The notes under the pieces are model-generated. The model was not told where the DNA came from and ran no database searches. It worked only from the letters and a program-made list of their open reading frames with translations. Shown here piece by piece: positions 8,560 through 17,162 of a DNA stretch of 64,000 nt. The position numbers were made by a program, and so were the translations under genes. Within the stretch, counting starts at the first letter, position 1. Each line of letters begins with the position of its first letter. The stretch is from the NCBI RefSeq assembly GCF_963675985.1, contig NZ_OY780957.1, positions 1 through 64,000 on the forward strand, in the 5' to 3' direction. The DNA is from an uncultured Roseibium sp. Its GTDB lineage: Bacteria; Pseudomonadota; Alphaproteobacteria; Rhizobiales; Stappiaceae.

Positions 8560-10125
8560 ATGGCGAATGCCTTATTCCTCCGCGCAGCTGCCCTCATGGA
8601 AGAACGGCGCTACGAAGAAGCCGCACCTCTCCTTCTTGAATTGCATGCCGCGCATCCTCAGGAAGCGCGGATAAACTATCTGCTTGCTGTCATATTTAAT
8701 CACTACAAAGACTTAACTAAAGCGCAGCAGCACTTGATTGCCGCATCAAAGGTTGAAACAAAAAGATCTGAAATATTCTCGCTGTTATCGGAAATATACG
8801 GCAAATTAGGCCACAAAGAAGCCGCGATGGAAACCGCCAGAAAAGCCGCCGCATTAAATAACACGTCCGAACACGCCCATGCCGTATTGGGAGATGCTTA
8901 CTACAACATTCAGAAACCTGTCCTGTCCCGACAGGCCTTTGAAAGAGCTCTGGAGCTGGACCCGGATTTCACAACCGCTCTGGTAGGCTTGGCTCGCCTG
9001 GAAACGTCTCTGGGGGAAGGTGATGCGGCCCTGGAGCACCTCAAGAAAGCCTACGCGATCGATCCCGAAAGCGCCTACGTTCTGATGACCCTTGCCGAGC
9101 AATCAGAGCCTGAACTGCAGACCGAAGTTCTCGACCGGATTCTCAAGCAGGTTGACAATCCGGAATCCAAGAACTCTCTGGAGGCGAACGCACTCCTGCA
9201 TTTTGCAGCAGGAAAACTTTTCGAGAAAAAAGGCGATATCGATTCAGCGTTCGCACATTACGCGAAATACAAGAACACCATGTACGCTCCCTATAATATG
9301 GGCAAGCGGAAATGGCAGCTTGAGGCGACCAAAGGGCTGTTCAGCAAGGAATTCTTCGAACATCGGGAGGATTTCGGGCTCTCGTCCGACCGGCCGGTCT
9401 TTGTGGTCGGCATGCCCCGCTCCGGAACGACCCTTGTCGAACAGGTCATCGGCCGCCACCCGAAGGCGACAGGTGTCGGCGAGTTGAACTTTTTTGCCAG
9501 CCTTCTGACAGATATGTCGGGAGCAGACATCGTCACCCCGAGATTGTTTGCGCAAGCAATCGAAATGGACGCGAAGCATGCCAAGCGCATTGGTCGCAAG
9601 TACTTGGCCGAACTGGACAACTACGACAAGAAAGCAAGCCGTGTCGTCGACAAGATGCCGCACAATTTCGAAATGCTGTGGTTGATTGCGCTGCTGTTTC
9701 CCAATGCGAAAGTCATCCACACATATCGGGAACCGGCCGACACCTGCACATCGATTTACACGACGCCGCTTGCCTCCCAGCATAATTATTGCCGCGATCT
9801 TGAGACGCTCGGACAATATTACGGCATATATGCCGAGATGATGGAACATTGGGACAAGGTTCTTCCCATCAAGATCCATCACCAGTCCTACGAAGCCCTG
9901 ATCGCGGATCAGGAAGCGGAAAGCCGCGCACTGCTGGACTATGTCGGCTTGCCTTGGGATCCGGTCTGCCTCGATTTCCAATCCGGCGAGAGGCAGGTCA
10001 TCACCTTTTCCAGCCAGCAGGTCAGGCAGCCGATTTACACCTCGTCAATGGGACGTTGGCGGAAGTACGGGTCCCATATCCAGCCGTTGATCGAGGCGCT
10101 TGGAAAACACGCACCGCAACAATAA
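8560..10125 (+). CDS. TPR-repeat sulfotransferase
   Basis: A 521-residue two-part protein. Residues 1-230 are tetratricopeptide helices (for example NYLLAVIFNHYKDLTKAQQH, KAAALNNTSEHAHAVLGDAY, ALELDPDFTTALVGLARLE), likely for protein or substrate docking. From about residue 280 comes a sulfotransferase domain with the PAPS 5'-phosphosulfate loop VVGMPRSGTTLVEQVIGRHP and the region VVDKMPHNFEMLWLI...IHTYREPADT that normally carries the 3'-phosphate contacts. It would move sulfate from PAPS to a glycan, peptide or small molecule; acceptor unknown. The first 300 bases are clearly richer in A and T than the rest and than neighbouring genes, and the spacer upstream is AT-rich too, suggesting foreign or composite origin. 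Confidence 0.87.
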   Translation: MANALFLRAAALMEERRYEEAAPLLLELHAAHPQEARINYLLAVIFNHYKDLTKAQQHLIAASKVETKRSEIFSLLSEIYGKLGHKEAAMETARKAAALNNTSEHAHAVLGDAYYNIQKPVLSRQAFERALELDPDFTTALVGLARLETSLGEGDAALEHLKKAYAIDPESAYVLMTLAEQSEPELQTEVLDRILKQVDNPESKNSLEANALLHFAAGKLFEKKGDIDSAFAHYAKYKNTMYAPYNMGKRKWQLEATKGLFSKEFFEHREDFGLSSDRPVFVVGMPRSGTTLVEQVIGRHPKATGVGELNFFASLLTDMSGADIVTPRLFAQAIEMDAKHAKRIGRKYLAELDNYDKKASRVVDKMPHNFEMLWLIALLFPNAKVIHTYREPADTCTSIYTTPLASQHNYCRDLETLGQYYGIYAEMMEHWDKVLPIKIHHQSYEALIADQEAESRALLDYVGLPWDPVCLDFQSGERQVITFSSQQVRQPIYTSSMGRWRKYGSHIQPLIEALGKHAPQQ

Positions 10126-10200
10126 TCCAAGGCCGGTCGCTGCTCGGCCGGCCTCGCTCCTGAACCGCGACTTACACTTACAGGACATACGAAGCCGCCC

Positions 10201-11289
10201 ATGTTCGAATACCGTTTCCGGCGGCTGCGCTCCCTGATCGGCTGGCTGAGCTTAACTGCGGGTATCAGCGTCTGTCTTCTGGGCCTCGCCGCGTTCGCGG
10301 CGCCCGGGTTCTGGGCGGCGGACAACATGAGCTTCTTCCTGCGCCAGTTTCTGGCGGCCGGTTTGGCCGGCCAGTTCGGAGGGCTTTTGGGCTTCACCGT
10401 GCCCCATCGCCGGCCAGGGCTCTACAAGTCCCTTCTGGTGCTGCACACCCTCCTGTTCGCCGTGCTGGCCGGGTCAACGGTCTGGAGAACTGTCGAACAC
10501 ACCCAACCTGTTGCTGCGACCCGCGCGGGCGAAACAAGCCTGCGGGTCGTCGCGACCAACCTGGAACGCCTGTTCCTGGAAAACAGAGCCCTGACCGACT
10601 TCCTGAAACAGGCCGACCCCGATATCATGGTCTTCGAGGAGACCGCTTGGTGGCTGCAAAAGCATCACTGGAAGAAGCTTGGCCGTCCGATCGGGGCGAT
10701 CGGAAAACCGCCCTTTCCAAAGAATCTCGTTGTCGGGTCGCTCGGCGATATCAGCGTTTATTCCAGGTTCCCCATCCTGGAAAGCAGGTCCATCATCGTC
10801 GAAAATGAGCCCGGCCAGCAGCGACAGGACATCCGTGAAATCCTTGTCCTTAAGCTCGACGTCGAGGGCCGGCCGGTCAATCTGGTCGCCGTGCATCCGT
10901 CGAGCCCTCGAAGCGAGGTTAGATGGAACCGCAGACAGACCTACCTGAAACGTCTGGAAGCGGTTGTTGCGGAGCTGAAAGCGCAAGGAGATGCCGAAAC
11001 CATCGTCATCGGCGACTGGAACCTGTCACCCTGGTCCGCCTACTTCTCCAACCTGTTCGGCAAGCTGAACCTCGGCACGGCCTTTCCGGACGGATTCCCG
11101 CAAACGACGCGCTTCTTCTTCGACTATCGCCTGCACTGGGTCCTCGGCGCCGTCGTGGATCATGTCGCGATCACGCCCGGGCTGCGGTTTTCCGGGGTCA
11201 AGCTCGGCCCCGATATCGGCTCCGATCATCTGCCCTTGATAGCAGATATCGTCCTGCCCGGCGTCGCGAAGATGAAATCTGCGAATTGA
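10201..11289 (+). CDS. Membrane-anchored endonuclease/exonuclease/phosphatase (EEP) family protein
   Basis: A 362-residue protein with three N-terminal membrane segments (about 10-35, 43-60 and 75-95) and then a periplasmic or cytoplasmic EEP domain. Diagnostic motifs: RVVATNLER (metal Asn), DPDIMVFEET (metal Glu), AVHPSSPR, VIGDWNLSP (catalytic Asp-Asn) and SDHLPLIADI (the final Asp-His). The arrangement matches bacterial YafD/YdcC-like EEP proteins, whose substrates (nucleic acid, phosphoinositide, sphingolipid) are mostly unknown. It starts 75 bases after the sulfotransferase gene and may share its transcript. Confidence 0.85.
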   Translation: MFEYRFRRLRSLIGWLSLTAGISVCLLGLAAFAAPGFWAADNMSFFLRQFLAAGLAGQFGGLLGFTVPHRRPGLYKSLLVLHTLLFAVLAGSTVWRTVEHTQPVAATRAGETSLRVVATNLERLFLENRALTDFLKQADPDIMVFEETAWWLQKHHWKKLGRPIGAIGKPPFPKNLVVGSLGDISVYSRFPILESRSIIVENEPGQQRQDIREILVLKLDVEGRPVNLVAVHPSSPRSEVRWNRRQTYLKRLEAVVAELKAQGDAETIVIGDWNLSPWSAYFSNLFGKLNLGTAFPDGFPQTTRFFFDYRLHWVLGAVVDHVAITPGLRFSGVKLGPDIGSDHLPLIADIVLPGVAKMKSAN

Positions 11290-11392
11290 TCCCGATGCGT
11301 TTGCAGTTTGACGGGCAGACGGGATAAAAGTTGAAAGCGACGCAATGAAAGCAGGTTCTGCGCTTCGGCATTCGATCCCGGGAGACGATGAC

Positions 11393-11677
11393 ATGATCGG
11401 AAAGTTCTTCAGCAATCTGTTCGGCGGCGGCGAACGGGCGCAATCGGAAGACCATCAACCGGTGTTCTACAATGACTTCGAGATCGTTCCAGAACCGCAA
11501 CTGACGAACGGCCAATGGCAGGTTTCCGGACGGATCGAGAAGGAAATAGACGGCCATCGCAAAGTCCATATGTTCATTCGGGCCGACATGCTGCCCGGCG
11601 AGGACGAGGCCGTCAGCCAGACCGTGCGCAAGGCAAAGGTCATGATCGACCAGCAGGGCGATGGGATCTTCGACTAG
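11393..11677 (+). CDS. HlyU-family transcriptional regulator
   Basis: A 94-residue protein that matches the alphaproteobacterial HlyU family along its whole length: a short N-terminus with FFSNLFGGG, then YNDFEIVPEPQ, GQWQVSGRIEKEIDGHRK, FIRADML and a C-terminal helix VRKAKVMIDQQGDGIF. The ATG at 11393 is preceded by GGGAG at about 8 bases; a longer frame from 11345 lacks a ribosome site. HlyU in Vibrio de-represses haemolysin by displacing H-NS, but this short alphaproteobacterial version has no clear wing-helix motif and its targets are unknown. Confidence 0.8.
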   Translation: MIGKFFSNLFGGGERAQSEDHQPVFYNDFEIVPEPQLTNGQWQVSGRIEKEIDGHRKVHMFIRADMLPGEDEAVSQTVRKAKVMIDQQGDGIFD

Positions 11678-11845
11678 ATCGGCGCCCCGCTGCACCGATC
11701 GACACGGCAAGCGACGACATTTATGAAATGAACGGGAGCCGCCCGTCGTTGACAGGCTTCCATTGGCATGCTTGTGTCCGCGAAAAGCCGGATCGCTCTT
11801 GCTGAATGAACCGACTTTCACCGTCAGATGATCCAACATGGCCAC

Positions 11846-12418
11846 ATGAAAAAGAACGTTGCTCTGAGCCTGCCGAACATCCTCACCTACGGGCGTATCG
11901 CAGCGGTACCGGCCCTTGCGGGATGTCTTTATTTCGAAGGCCTTACGCTTCGCTGGGTCGCTCTTGGATTGTTCATCCTCGCGGCCATAACCGACTTCTT
12001 CGACGGTTATCTGGCCCGCGCCTGGCAGCAGCAATCGGCTCTCGGCCGGATGCTCGATCCGATCGCCGACAAACTGCTCGTGTCCGTCTCGCTTCTCATG
12101 CTGGCGGCCGACGGAACAATCGACGACTGGTCTCTCATTCCCGCCATCATCATCCTGTGCCGCGAAATCCTGGTTTCCGGCCTGCGGGAATTTCTCGCGG
12201 AACTGCAGGTCAGTGTTCCGGTCACCCGGCTGGCCAAGTGGAAAACGGCCGTGCAACTCTTTGCCATCGCCCTCCTCCTGGCGGGTCCGGCCGGCGAAAC
12301 CATTCTGCCCGGAACTACCCTTGCGGGTCTCACGGCGCTCTGGCTTGCGGCGATTTTGACCATATATACCGGCTATGACTACTTCCGCGCGGGCATTGGT
12401 CATCTCATTGAAGAATAG
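11846..12418 (+). CDS. pgsA: CDP-diacylglycerol-glycerol-3-phosphate 3-phosphatidyltransferase
   Basis: PgsA makes phosphatidylglycerol phosphate from CDP-diacylglycerol and glycerol-3-phosphate at the inner membrane, the committed step to phosphatidylglycerol and cardiolipin. The protein (190 residues from MKKNV) has the CDP-alcohol phosphotransferase signature DFFDGYLAR...LGRMLDPIADK with all catalytic aspartates, and about five membrane helices. The opening SLPNILTYGRI is typical of the family. An in-frame ATG 18 bases upstream (11828) is possible; neither start has a good ribosome site. moaD and moaE follow, an arrangement common in Rhizobiales. Confidence 0.93.
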   Translation: MKKNVALSLPNILTYGRIAAVPALAGCLYFEGLTLRWVALGLFILAAITDFFDGYLARAWQQQSALGRMLDPIADKLLVSVSLLMLAADGTIDDWSLIPAIIILCREILVSGLREFLAELQVSVPVTRLAKWKTAVQLFAIALLLAGPAGETILPGTTLAGLTALWLAAILTIYTGYDYFRAGIGHLIEE

Positions 12419-12471
12419 GTCTGCGCCGGGATCAACTCCGGTCACACTATGACCAGAAGGGACGGGACAAC

Positions 12472-12723
12472 GTGCAAATCCGCTACTTCGCATGGGTGCG
12501 TGAGAAGGTGGGAATTGAAGAGGAGACCCTCGACCTTCCCGGCAACATCGGCACGGTAGCCGATCTGATCGCCTATCTGAAAACCATCGACGACAATCAT
12601 GCCGCCGCCTTCGAAGAAGAAGACGCCATCCGCGTCGCCCTCGATCAGATGCATGTCGAGGTCGACGCCGACCTGGGTGCCGCGCGCGAAGTCGCCTTTT
12701 TCCCGCCCATGACGGGAGGATAG
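12472..12723 (+). CDS. moaD: Molybdopterin synthase small subunit MoaD
   Basis: A ubiquitin-fold sulfur carrier of 83 residues. Its C-terminal Gly-Gly (PPMTGG) is thiocarboxylated and inserts into MoaE to donate the dithiolene sulfurs of molybdopterin. The beta-grasp pattern is visible (IRYFAWVREKVG at the start, FFPPMTGG at the end). It starts with GTG. moaE begins 3 bases after its stop, so the two synthase subunits are translationally coupled. Confidence 0.95.
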   Translation: MQIRYFAWVREKVGIEEETLDLPGNIGTVADLIAYLKTIDDNHAAAFEEEDAIRVALDQMHVEVDADLGAAREVAFFPPMTGG

Positions 12724-12726
12724 ACA

Positions 12727-13188
12727 ATGGCCTGTGAACCGCTGATCCGGGTGCAGACGGAGGACTTCGATCCCGGCGCCGAGGCGAAACGGTTGACGGC
12801 AGGGCGCAAGGATGTCGGCGCGCTGGTTTCCTTCATCGGCCTTTGCCGTGACGATGGCGGCAAGCTGGCGGCGCTGGAGCTTGAACATTATCCCGGCATG
12901 GCGGAAACCGAAATCGGAAGGATCGCCCTTGAGGCCTGCGACCGATGGCCACTGAGCGGACTGACGGTAATCCATCGCTTCGGCAAGATCCCCGCCGGTG
13001 AACAAATCGTCCTGGTCATCGCAGCCTCCTCCCACCGTCGCGCCGCCTTCGAAGCCGCTGACTTTCTCATGGATTTTCTGAAAACCAGAGCACCATTCTG
13101 GAAAAAAGAACACATGAAGTCAGGCGATGCGGACAATTGGGTCAAAGCCACGAAAACGGATGATGCCGCAGCGGAGCGCTGGTCGTAA
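12727..13188 (+). CDS. moaE: Molybdopterin synthase catalytic subunit MoaE
   Basis: The 153-residue large subunit of molybdopterin synthase, converting cyclic pyranopterin monophosphate to molybdopterin with sulfur carried by MoaD. Family landmarks: GALVSFIGLCR near residue 37, LELEHYPGMAE, VIHRFGKIPAGEQIVLV, AASSHRRAAFEA and the active-site lysines in RAPFWKKE. It directly follows moaD. A GGAGG overlapping the moaD stop serves as its ribosome site. Confidence 0.95.
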   Translation: MACEPLIRVQTEDFDPGAEAKRLTAGRKDVGALVSFIGLCRDDGGKLAALELEHYPGMAETEIGRIALEACDRWPLSGLTVIHRFGKIPAGEQIVLVIAASSHRRAAFEAADFLMDFLKTRAPFWKKEHMKSGDADNWVKATKTDDAAAERWS

Positions 13189-13361
13189 TCCCTCGTTAAT
13201 TCTACCGTACCGAGAAGTGGACATGACTTACTTTGGGGTGCGAAAATGCTTGACCCTACCGCAAATTGCCCGTTGATTACCGGCAGGGAAGAGGCGACCG
13301 CCAGTCATAAGATATAAGCCGCCTTCCTCAGGCCTCCCGGCTTTGAGACAGTTGGAAAAAT

Positions 13362-14633
13362 ATGCAAGAATCGTCCTCCCAGACGGGCACGCACGCCCAG
13401 CCGGGCATGCCATTTATTGAATTCGTGATCATGATCGCCGCGCTCATGGCCTTGAACGCGCTCGCCATGGACGTGATGCTGCCGGCGCTGCCGGAAATCG
13501 GACACGCGCTGAACATCCTGCACGAAAACGACCGCCAACAGGTCCTGGTCGCCTATCTGGTCGGATTTGGCGGCGCGCAACTCTTTTACGGCCCGATCAC
13601 CGACGCTTTTGGCCGACGGACCGTCCTGCTTGGAGGTCTCGCCCTCTATGCGGCGGCAAGCGTGGTTTCGCTGATGTCGCAAACCCTTGACCAGTTGCTG
13701 CTGGCCCGCGTGCTCCAGGGGGTTGGCTGCGCCGCGACACGGGTTATCGCCGTGTCTGTCGTGCGCGACTGCTATACGGGACGGCAGATGGGCAAGGTCA
13801 TGTCCCTGGTCATGATGATCTTCATGGCCGTTCCGATCATCGCACCTTCCATCGGCCAGGCGATCCTGCTCGTAGCCGGATGGCGCTGGATTTTCACCAT
13901 GCTGCTCTTCGCCGGTGTCGTCATGCTTTTGTGGTGTGCGATCCGTCTGCGTGAGACGCTGCCCCGTGAATACCGGCAAGCGCTCAACGTGACGGCAATC
14001 ACCAAAGCCTACTGGACGACCTTGCGCACCCGAGAAAGCATTGGTTACACGCTTGCCCTCACCTTTGTCTTCGGCGGGTTGTTCGCCTTCATCACCATGT
14101 CGCAGCAGATCTTTGTCGAGATATTCGATCTTGGCGTCTGGTTTCCGATCGTCTTCTCGGCGATCGCGATTGCCATGTCGGTTGCCTCCTACATGAACGC
14201 GCGTCTGGTGGAAGCGATCGGCATGCGGCGCCTGTCCCATGCCGCGACCCTGGCCTTCATGGGGTTCGGTATCCTGCTTTTTGCCCTGGCCACCGCCGGT
14301 GTCGAAAATTTCTGGACCTTCACCCTGATTTCCGGCGCCCTTATGGCCTGCTTCGGCTTCATCGGAGCGAACTACAACACCATGGCCATGGAACCGCTCG
14401 GGGACATAGCCGGGACCGCTTCGTCGGTCATTGGCTTCATAACCACGCTTGGCGGGGCCATGCTCGGCTATATCATGGGCCAGTCTTTCGACGGCACCAC
14501 CCAGCCGCTCGGTTTCGCGTTTGCGGTCTACGGACTGTGCGCGCTCGCCTGTGTCGTCTACGCCGAGAAGGGCCGGATGTTTCATGCCCATCATCAGACC
14601 CCCGGCTCCGGCCACCAGCCAAAGCCGGAATAA
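13362..14633 (+). CDS. Bcr/CflA-family multidrug efflux MFS transporter
   Basis: A 423-residue inner-membrane protein with twelve predicted helices and a drug:proton antiporter signature of the Bcr/CflA (DHA1) group: ALNALAMDVMLPALPEIG in the first helix, YLVGFGGAQLFYGPITDAFGRR (motif A) and RVLQGVGCAATRVIAVSVVRD (motif B). It would export drugs or related compounds such as bicyclomycin or chloramphenicol; substrate not deducible. It is a single gene, ending at a hairpin terminator shared with the convergent ilvE. Confidence 0.9.
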   Translation: MQESSSQTGTHAQPGMPFIEFVIMIAALMALNALAMDVMLPALPEIGHALNILHENDRQQVLVAYLVGFGGAQLFYGPITDAFGRRTVLLGGLALYAAASVVSLMSQTLDQLLLARVLQGVGCAATRVIAVSVVRDCYTGRQMGKVMSLVMMIFMAVPIIAPSIGQAILLVAGWRWIFTMLLFAGVVMLLWCAIRLRETLPREYRQALNVTAITKAYWTTLRTRESIGYTLALTFVFGGLFAFITMSQQIFVEIFDLGVWFPIVFSAIAIAMSVASYMNARLVEAIGMRRLSHAATLAFMGFGILLFALATAGVENFWTFTLISGALMACFGFIGANYNTMAMEPLGDIAGTASSVIGFITTLGGAMLGYIMGQSFDGTTQPLGFAFAVYGLCALACVVYAEKGRMFHAHHQTPGSGHQPKPE

Positions 14634-14634
14634 A

Positions 14635-14657
14635 AAAGGCGGGCACTGCCCGCCTTT
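14635..14657. terminator. Bidirectional rho-independent terminator
   Basis: Seven-bp GC stem (14638-14644 with 14648-14654), loop ACT, TTT on the plus side and an A run just upstream that gives six T on the minus strand. It lies between the convergent MFS and ilvE genes. Confidence 0.85.
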
Positions 14658-14680
14658 GAAAGAAACCGTGATTGTTCCGA

Positions 14681-15583
14681 TCAGCCGACCGCAGCCTTCA
14701 GGGCCGGCGCATCGGGGCGGACTTCCGCATCGTAATCGGTCATCAGCGTCTTCGTGATCTCGCCGACCTCGAAATTGTACGGACCGATCTCCGACACCGG
14801 CGTCACTTCGGCAGCCGTGCCTGTCAGGAAGCACTGCTCGAAACCGGTCAGTTCCTCCGGCATGATCACCCGCTCGATAACTTCGATGCCGCGCGCCTTT
14901 GCAAGGCCGATCACCGTGCGCCGAGTGATACCGTCCAGGAAACAGTCAGGCGTCGGCGTATGGATCTTGCCGTCCTTGACGAAGAAGACGTTCGCACCGG
15001 TCGCCTCGGCGACCTGCCCGCGCCAGTCCAGCATCATCGCATCGGCATAGCCCTTGCGTTCCGCTTCATGCTTCGACAGCGTGCAGATCATGTAGAGGCC
15101 GGCCGCCTTGGACTTGTAAGGCGCTGTCGCCGGATCCGGCCGGCGGTAGGTCGCCAGATCGAGGCGAATGCCCTTCAGCCGCTCTTCCGGAGCAAAGTAG
15201 CTCGGCCATTCCCAGGCGGCGATGGCCAGGTGAATGGTGTTTTGTTGTGCCGAAACGCCCATCATCTCGCTGCCCCGCCATGCGATCGGCCGGATATAGG
15301 CGTCGACGAGATTCATCCGCTCAAGCACGGCTTCCTTGGCAGCGGTGATCTGGTCCTTTGTCCAGGGGATCTCGAAGCCGAGAACGTTGGCCGAGGCGTG
15401 GAGACGTTCCGTGTGCTCCTCGGACTTGAAGATCCGGCCGCCATAGGCGCGTTCGCCTTCAAAGACAGCGCTGGCGTAGTGCAGCCCGTGGCTGAGCACA
15501 TGCAGCTTGGCATCGCCCCAGGGCACGAAACTGCCGTCATACCAGATTTCACCATCGCGCTGATCAAAAGGCACACCTGCCAT
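14681..15583 (-). CDS. ilvE: Branched-chain amino acid aminotransferase
   Basis: A PLP-dependent fold-IV aminotransferase of 300 residues that makes leucine, isoleucine and valine from their keto acids with glutamate. It shows HVLSHGLHYASAVFEGERAY at the N-terminus, the catalytic-lysine region PYKSKAAGLYMICTLSKHEA, the phosphate/substrate loop EATGANVFFVKDG, and GITRRTVIGLA. Length and motifs are normal for class IIIa BCATs. Its position beside petP/petR is shared with many Rhizobiales. The gene is divergent from petP across a 257-base spacer. Confidence 0.95.
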   Translation of the reverse strand: MAGVPFDQRDGEIWYDGSFVPWGDAKLHVLSHGLHYASAVFEGERAYGGRIFKSEEHTERLHASANVLGFEIPWTKDQITAAKEAVLERMNLVDAYIRPIAWRGSEMMGVSAQQNTIHLAIAAWEWPSYFAPEERLKGIRLDLATYRRPDPATAPYKSKAAGLYMICTLSKHEAERKGYADAMMLDWRGQVAEATGANVFFVKDGKIHTPTPDCFLDGITRRTVIGLAKARGIEVIERVIMPEELTGFEQCFLTGTAAEVTPVSEIGPYNFEVGEITKTLMTDYDAEVRPDAPALKAAVG

Positions 15584-15840
15584 CTTCTTGCTCCCGACCG
15601 CCTCTCACTGGGCGTGTTCAATCTTTAAACCCGATACATCATGCAATGACCCACTGAGCCCGGACTTGCGCAGACCGTTCAACCGTGCTTTGCACGCCGC
15701 CGAAACTCCCGGTATCCTGCCGTGAAGAAATCGTCGAACGGATTCGTTTTAATACGGAAATGCCGAAAAAACGCATCAAATCGTTCAATCATTTCGTTCA
15801 GAGCGCATCTTAAGTAACAATCGATCAGAAATAAGTCAAT

Positions 15841-16389
15841 ATGACTGACGTAAATTTCAAAAACCAATCGGCGCCGGTCTCATCTCCGAATGAGAAGGTC
15901 CGCGTCGGCAATCCGCCTGAAGAGTTGAACGAGCTGCCTTATGATCTGATTGAACTGCTTTTTTTCGCCTATCGCGACTTCACCTCCGATCCGGACGACG
16001 TGCTCGCACAGTATGAGTTCGGCCGCGCCCACCATCGCGTTCTCCACTTTGTCGACCGCAATCCAGGGATCAAGGTGACTGACCTGCTCAATATCCTGCG
16101 GATCACCAAACAAAGCCTTGGCCGGGTCTTGAAACAGCTGGTCGACCAGGATTTCATCGAGCAGCGTCCGGGGCCCCTGGATCGGCGCCAGCGACTTCTG
16201 TTCACCACAGGAAAAGGACACGACCTGGCGGTGCAACTCTCGCGCTTGCAGACCAAACGCCTTGAGCGTGCCACAAAGGACCTGCCAGATGGCGCCGCCG
16301 ACGTTGTGCGGGAGTTTCTGTTTCAGATGATCGATCCGGATGCCCGACCCGATGTGGCGAAGCTTGTGCGCCTGCCCAATCAACCTTAA
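15841..16389 (+). CDS. petP: MarR-family regulator PetP
   Basis: A 182-residue winged-helix regulator. The core LLFFAYRDFTSDPDDVLAQ, GRAHHRVLHFVDRNPGIKV, the recognition helix LRITKQSLGRVLKQL and the wing QRPGPLDRRQRLL match PetP of Rhodobacter, a MarR-like protein that with PetR is required for cytochrome bc1 synthesis. The petR GTG follows 46 bases after the stop and a sensor kinase comes next. No Shine-Dalgarno is apparent before this ATG, and the first 40 residues are variable, so the true start could be further in. Confidence 0.85.
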   Translation: MTDVNFKNQSAPVSSPNEKVRVGNPPEELNELPYDLIELLFFAYRDFTSDPDDVLAQYEFGRAHHRVLHFVDRNPGIKVTDLLNILRITKQSLGRVLKQLVDQDFIEQRPGPLDRRQRLLFTTGKGHDLAVQLSRLQTKRLERATKDLPDGAADVVREFLFQMIDPDARPDVAKLVRLPNQP

Positions 16390-16435
16390 GGCAGCCCCAG
16401 GTCAGGCATCAGGCCAAGGTACACAGGAGATCTTC

Positions 16436-17137
16436 GTGACCACCCCGTTCCCGCCGAACGACAACGCGCATCACATTCTTCTGGTCGATGACGACAACCG
16501 AATTCGCGAGTTGTTGAGCCGCATCCTGGTCGACGCCGGCTACAGGGTCACGTCTGCCGCCAATGCAACTGAAGCGCGCCATTGCCTCTCCGGTCTCCTG
16601 TTCGACCTGATCATTCTCGACGTGATGATGCCCGGCGAGACGGGACTGGAACTGGCCGCCTGGCTCAGGGAGAATTCCAGCGTACCGATCCTGATGCTGA
16701 CGGCACGGTCCGATGCTTCCGACCGCATCGCCGGACTGGAGGTCGGGGCAGACGATTATCTGGCCAAGCCCTTCGAACCCCGCGAACTCATGCTGCGCAT
16801 GTCCGCTATCCTGCGACGCGGAGGCCCGAAGCCGGCTGAAACCACGCGCGAGATCCATTTCGGTCCCTTTGTCTTCAATACAAGGCGCGGTGAACTGAAG
16901 AATGGCGACGAAACGGTACGCCTGACCGACCGGGAAAAGCAGATCCTGGGGATCTTCGCCGAACAGCCGGGCGCCACGGTTCCGCGCCACAAGATCGTCG
17001 GCGACGACAGCGGCCTTGGCGAACGGACCGTGGACGTGCAGATCAACCGGCTCCGACGCAAGATCGAAAAGGATCCGGGGAATCCGGTCTATCTGCAGAC
17101 GGTCCGCGGCATCGGCTATCGTCTGGCCTGCGACTAA
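16436..17137 (+). CDS. petR: OmpR-type response regulator PetR
   Basis: A two-component DNA-binding regulator of 233 residues. The receiver domain (about 10-125) has the acidic pocket VDDD, the phosphorylated Asp in LIILDVMMPG, the Thr in LMLTARS and the Lys in YLAKPFEP. The C-terminal winged helix (about 140-230) shows TDREKQILGIFAEQPG, RTVDVQINRLRRKIE and a closing TVRGIGYRL. It is close to Rhodobacter PetR. The GTG start at 16436 has AGGAG about 8 bases upstream. It is cotranscribed with petP and the kinase gene; PetR is known to be needed for bc1 complex formation, so petABC at 53-56 kb is a candidate target. Confidence 0.9.
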   Translation: MTTPFPPNDNAHHILLVDDDNRIRELLSRILVDAGYRVTSAANATEARHCLSGLLFDLIILDVMMPGETGLELAAWLRENSSVPILMLTARSDASDRIAGLEVGADDYLAKPFEPRELMLRMSAILRRGGPKPAETTREIHFGPFVFNTRRGELKNGDETVRLTDREKQILGIFAEQPGATVPRHKIVGDDSGLGERTVDVQINRLRRKIEKDPGNPVYLQTVRGIGYRLACD

Positions 17138-17162
17138 GCGGTAAATTGGGGGCGGGCTTCGC

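Noticed and set aside
13305..14834. Long minus-strand open frame of about 500 codons over the MFS gene
   Set aside because: Composition (His, Asp, Gly, Arg-rich) is that of a shadow of a transmembrane protein gene; no start signal or family.
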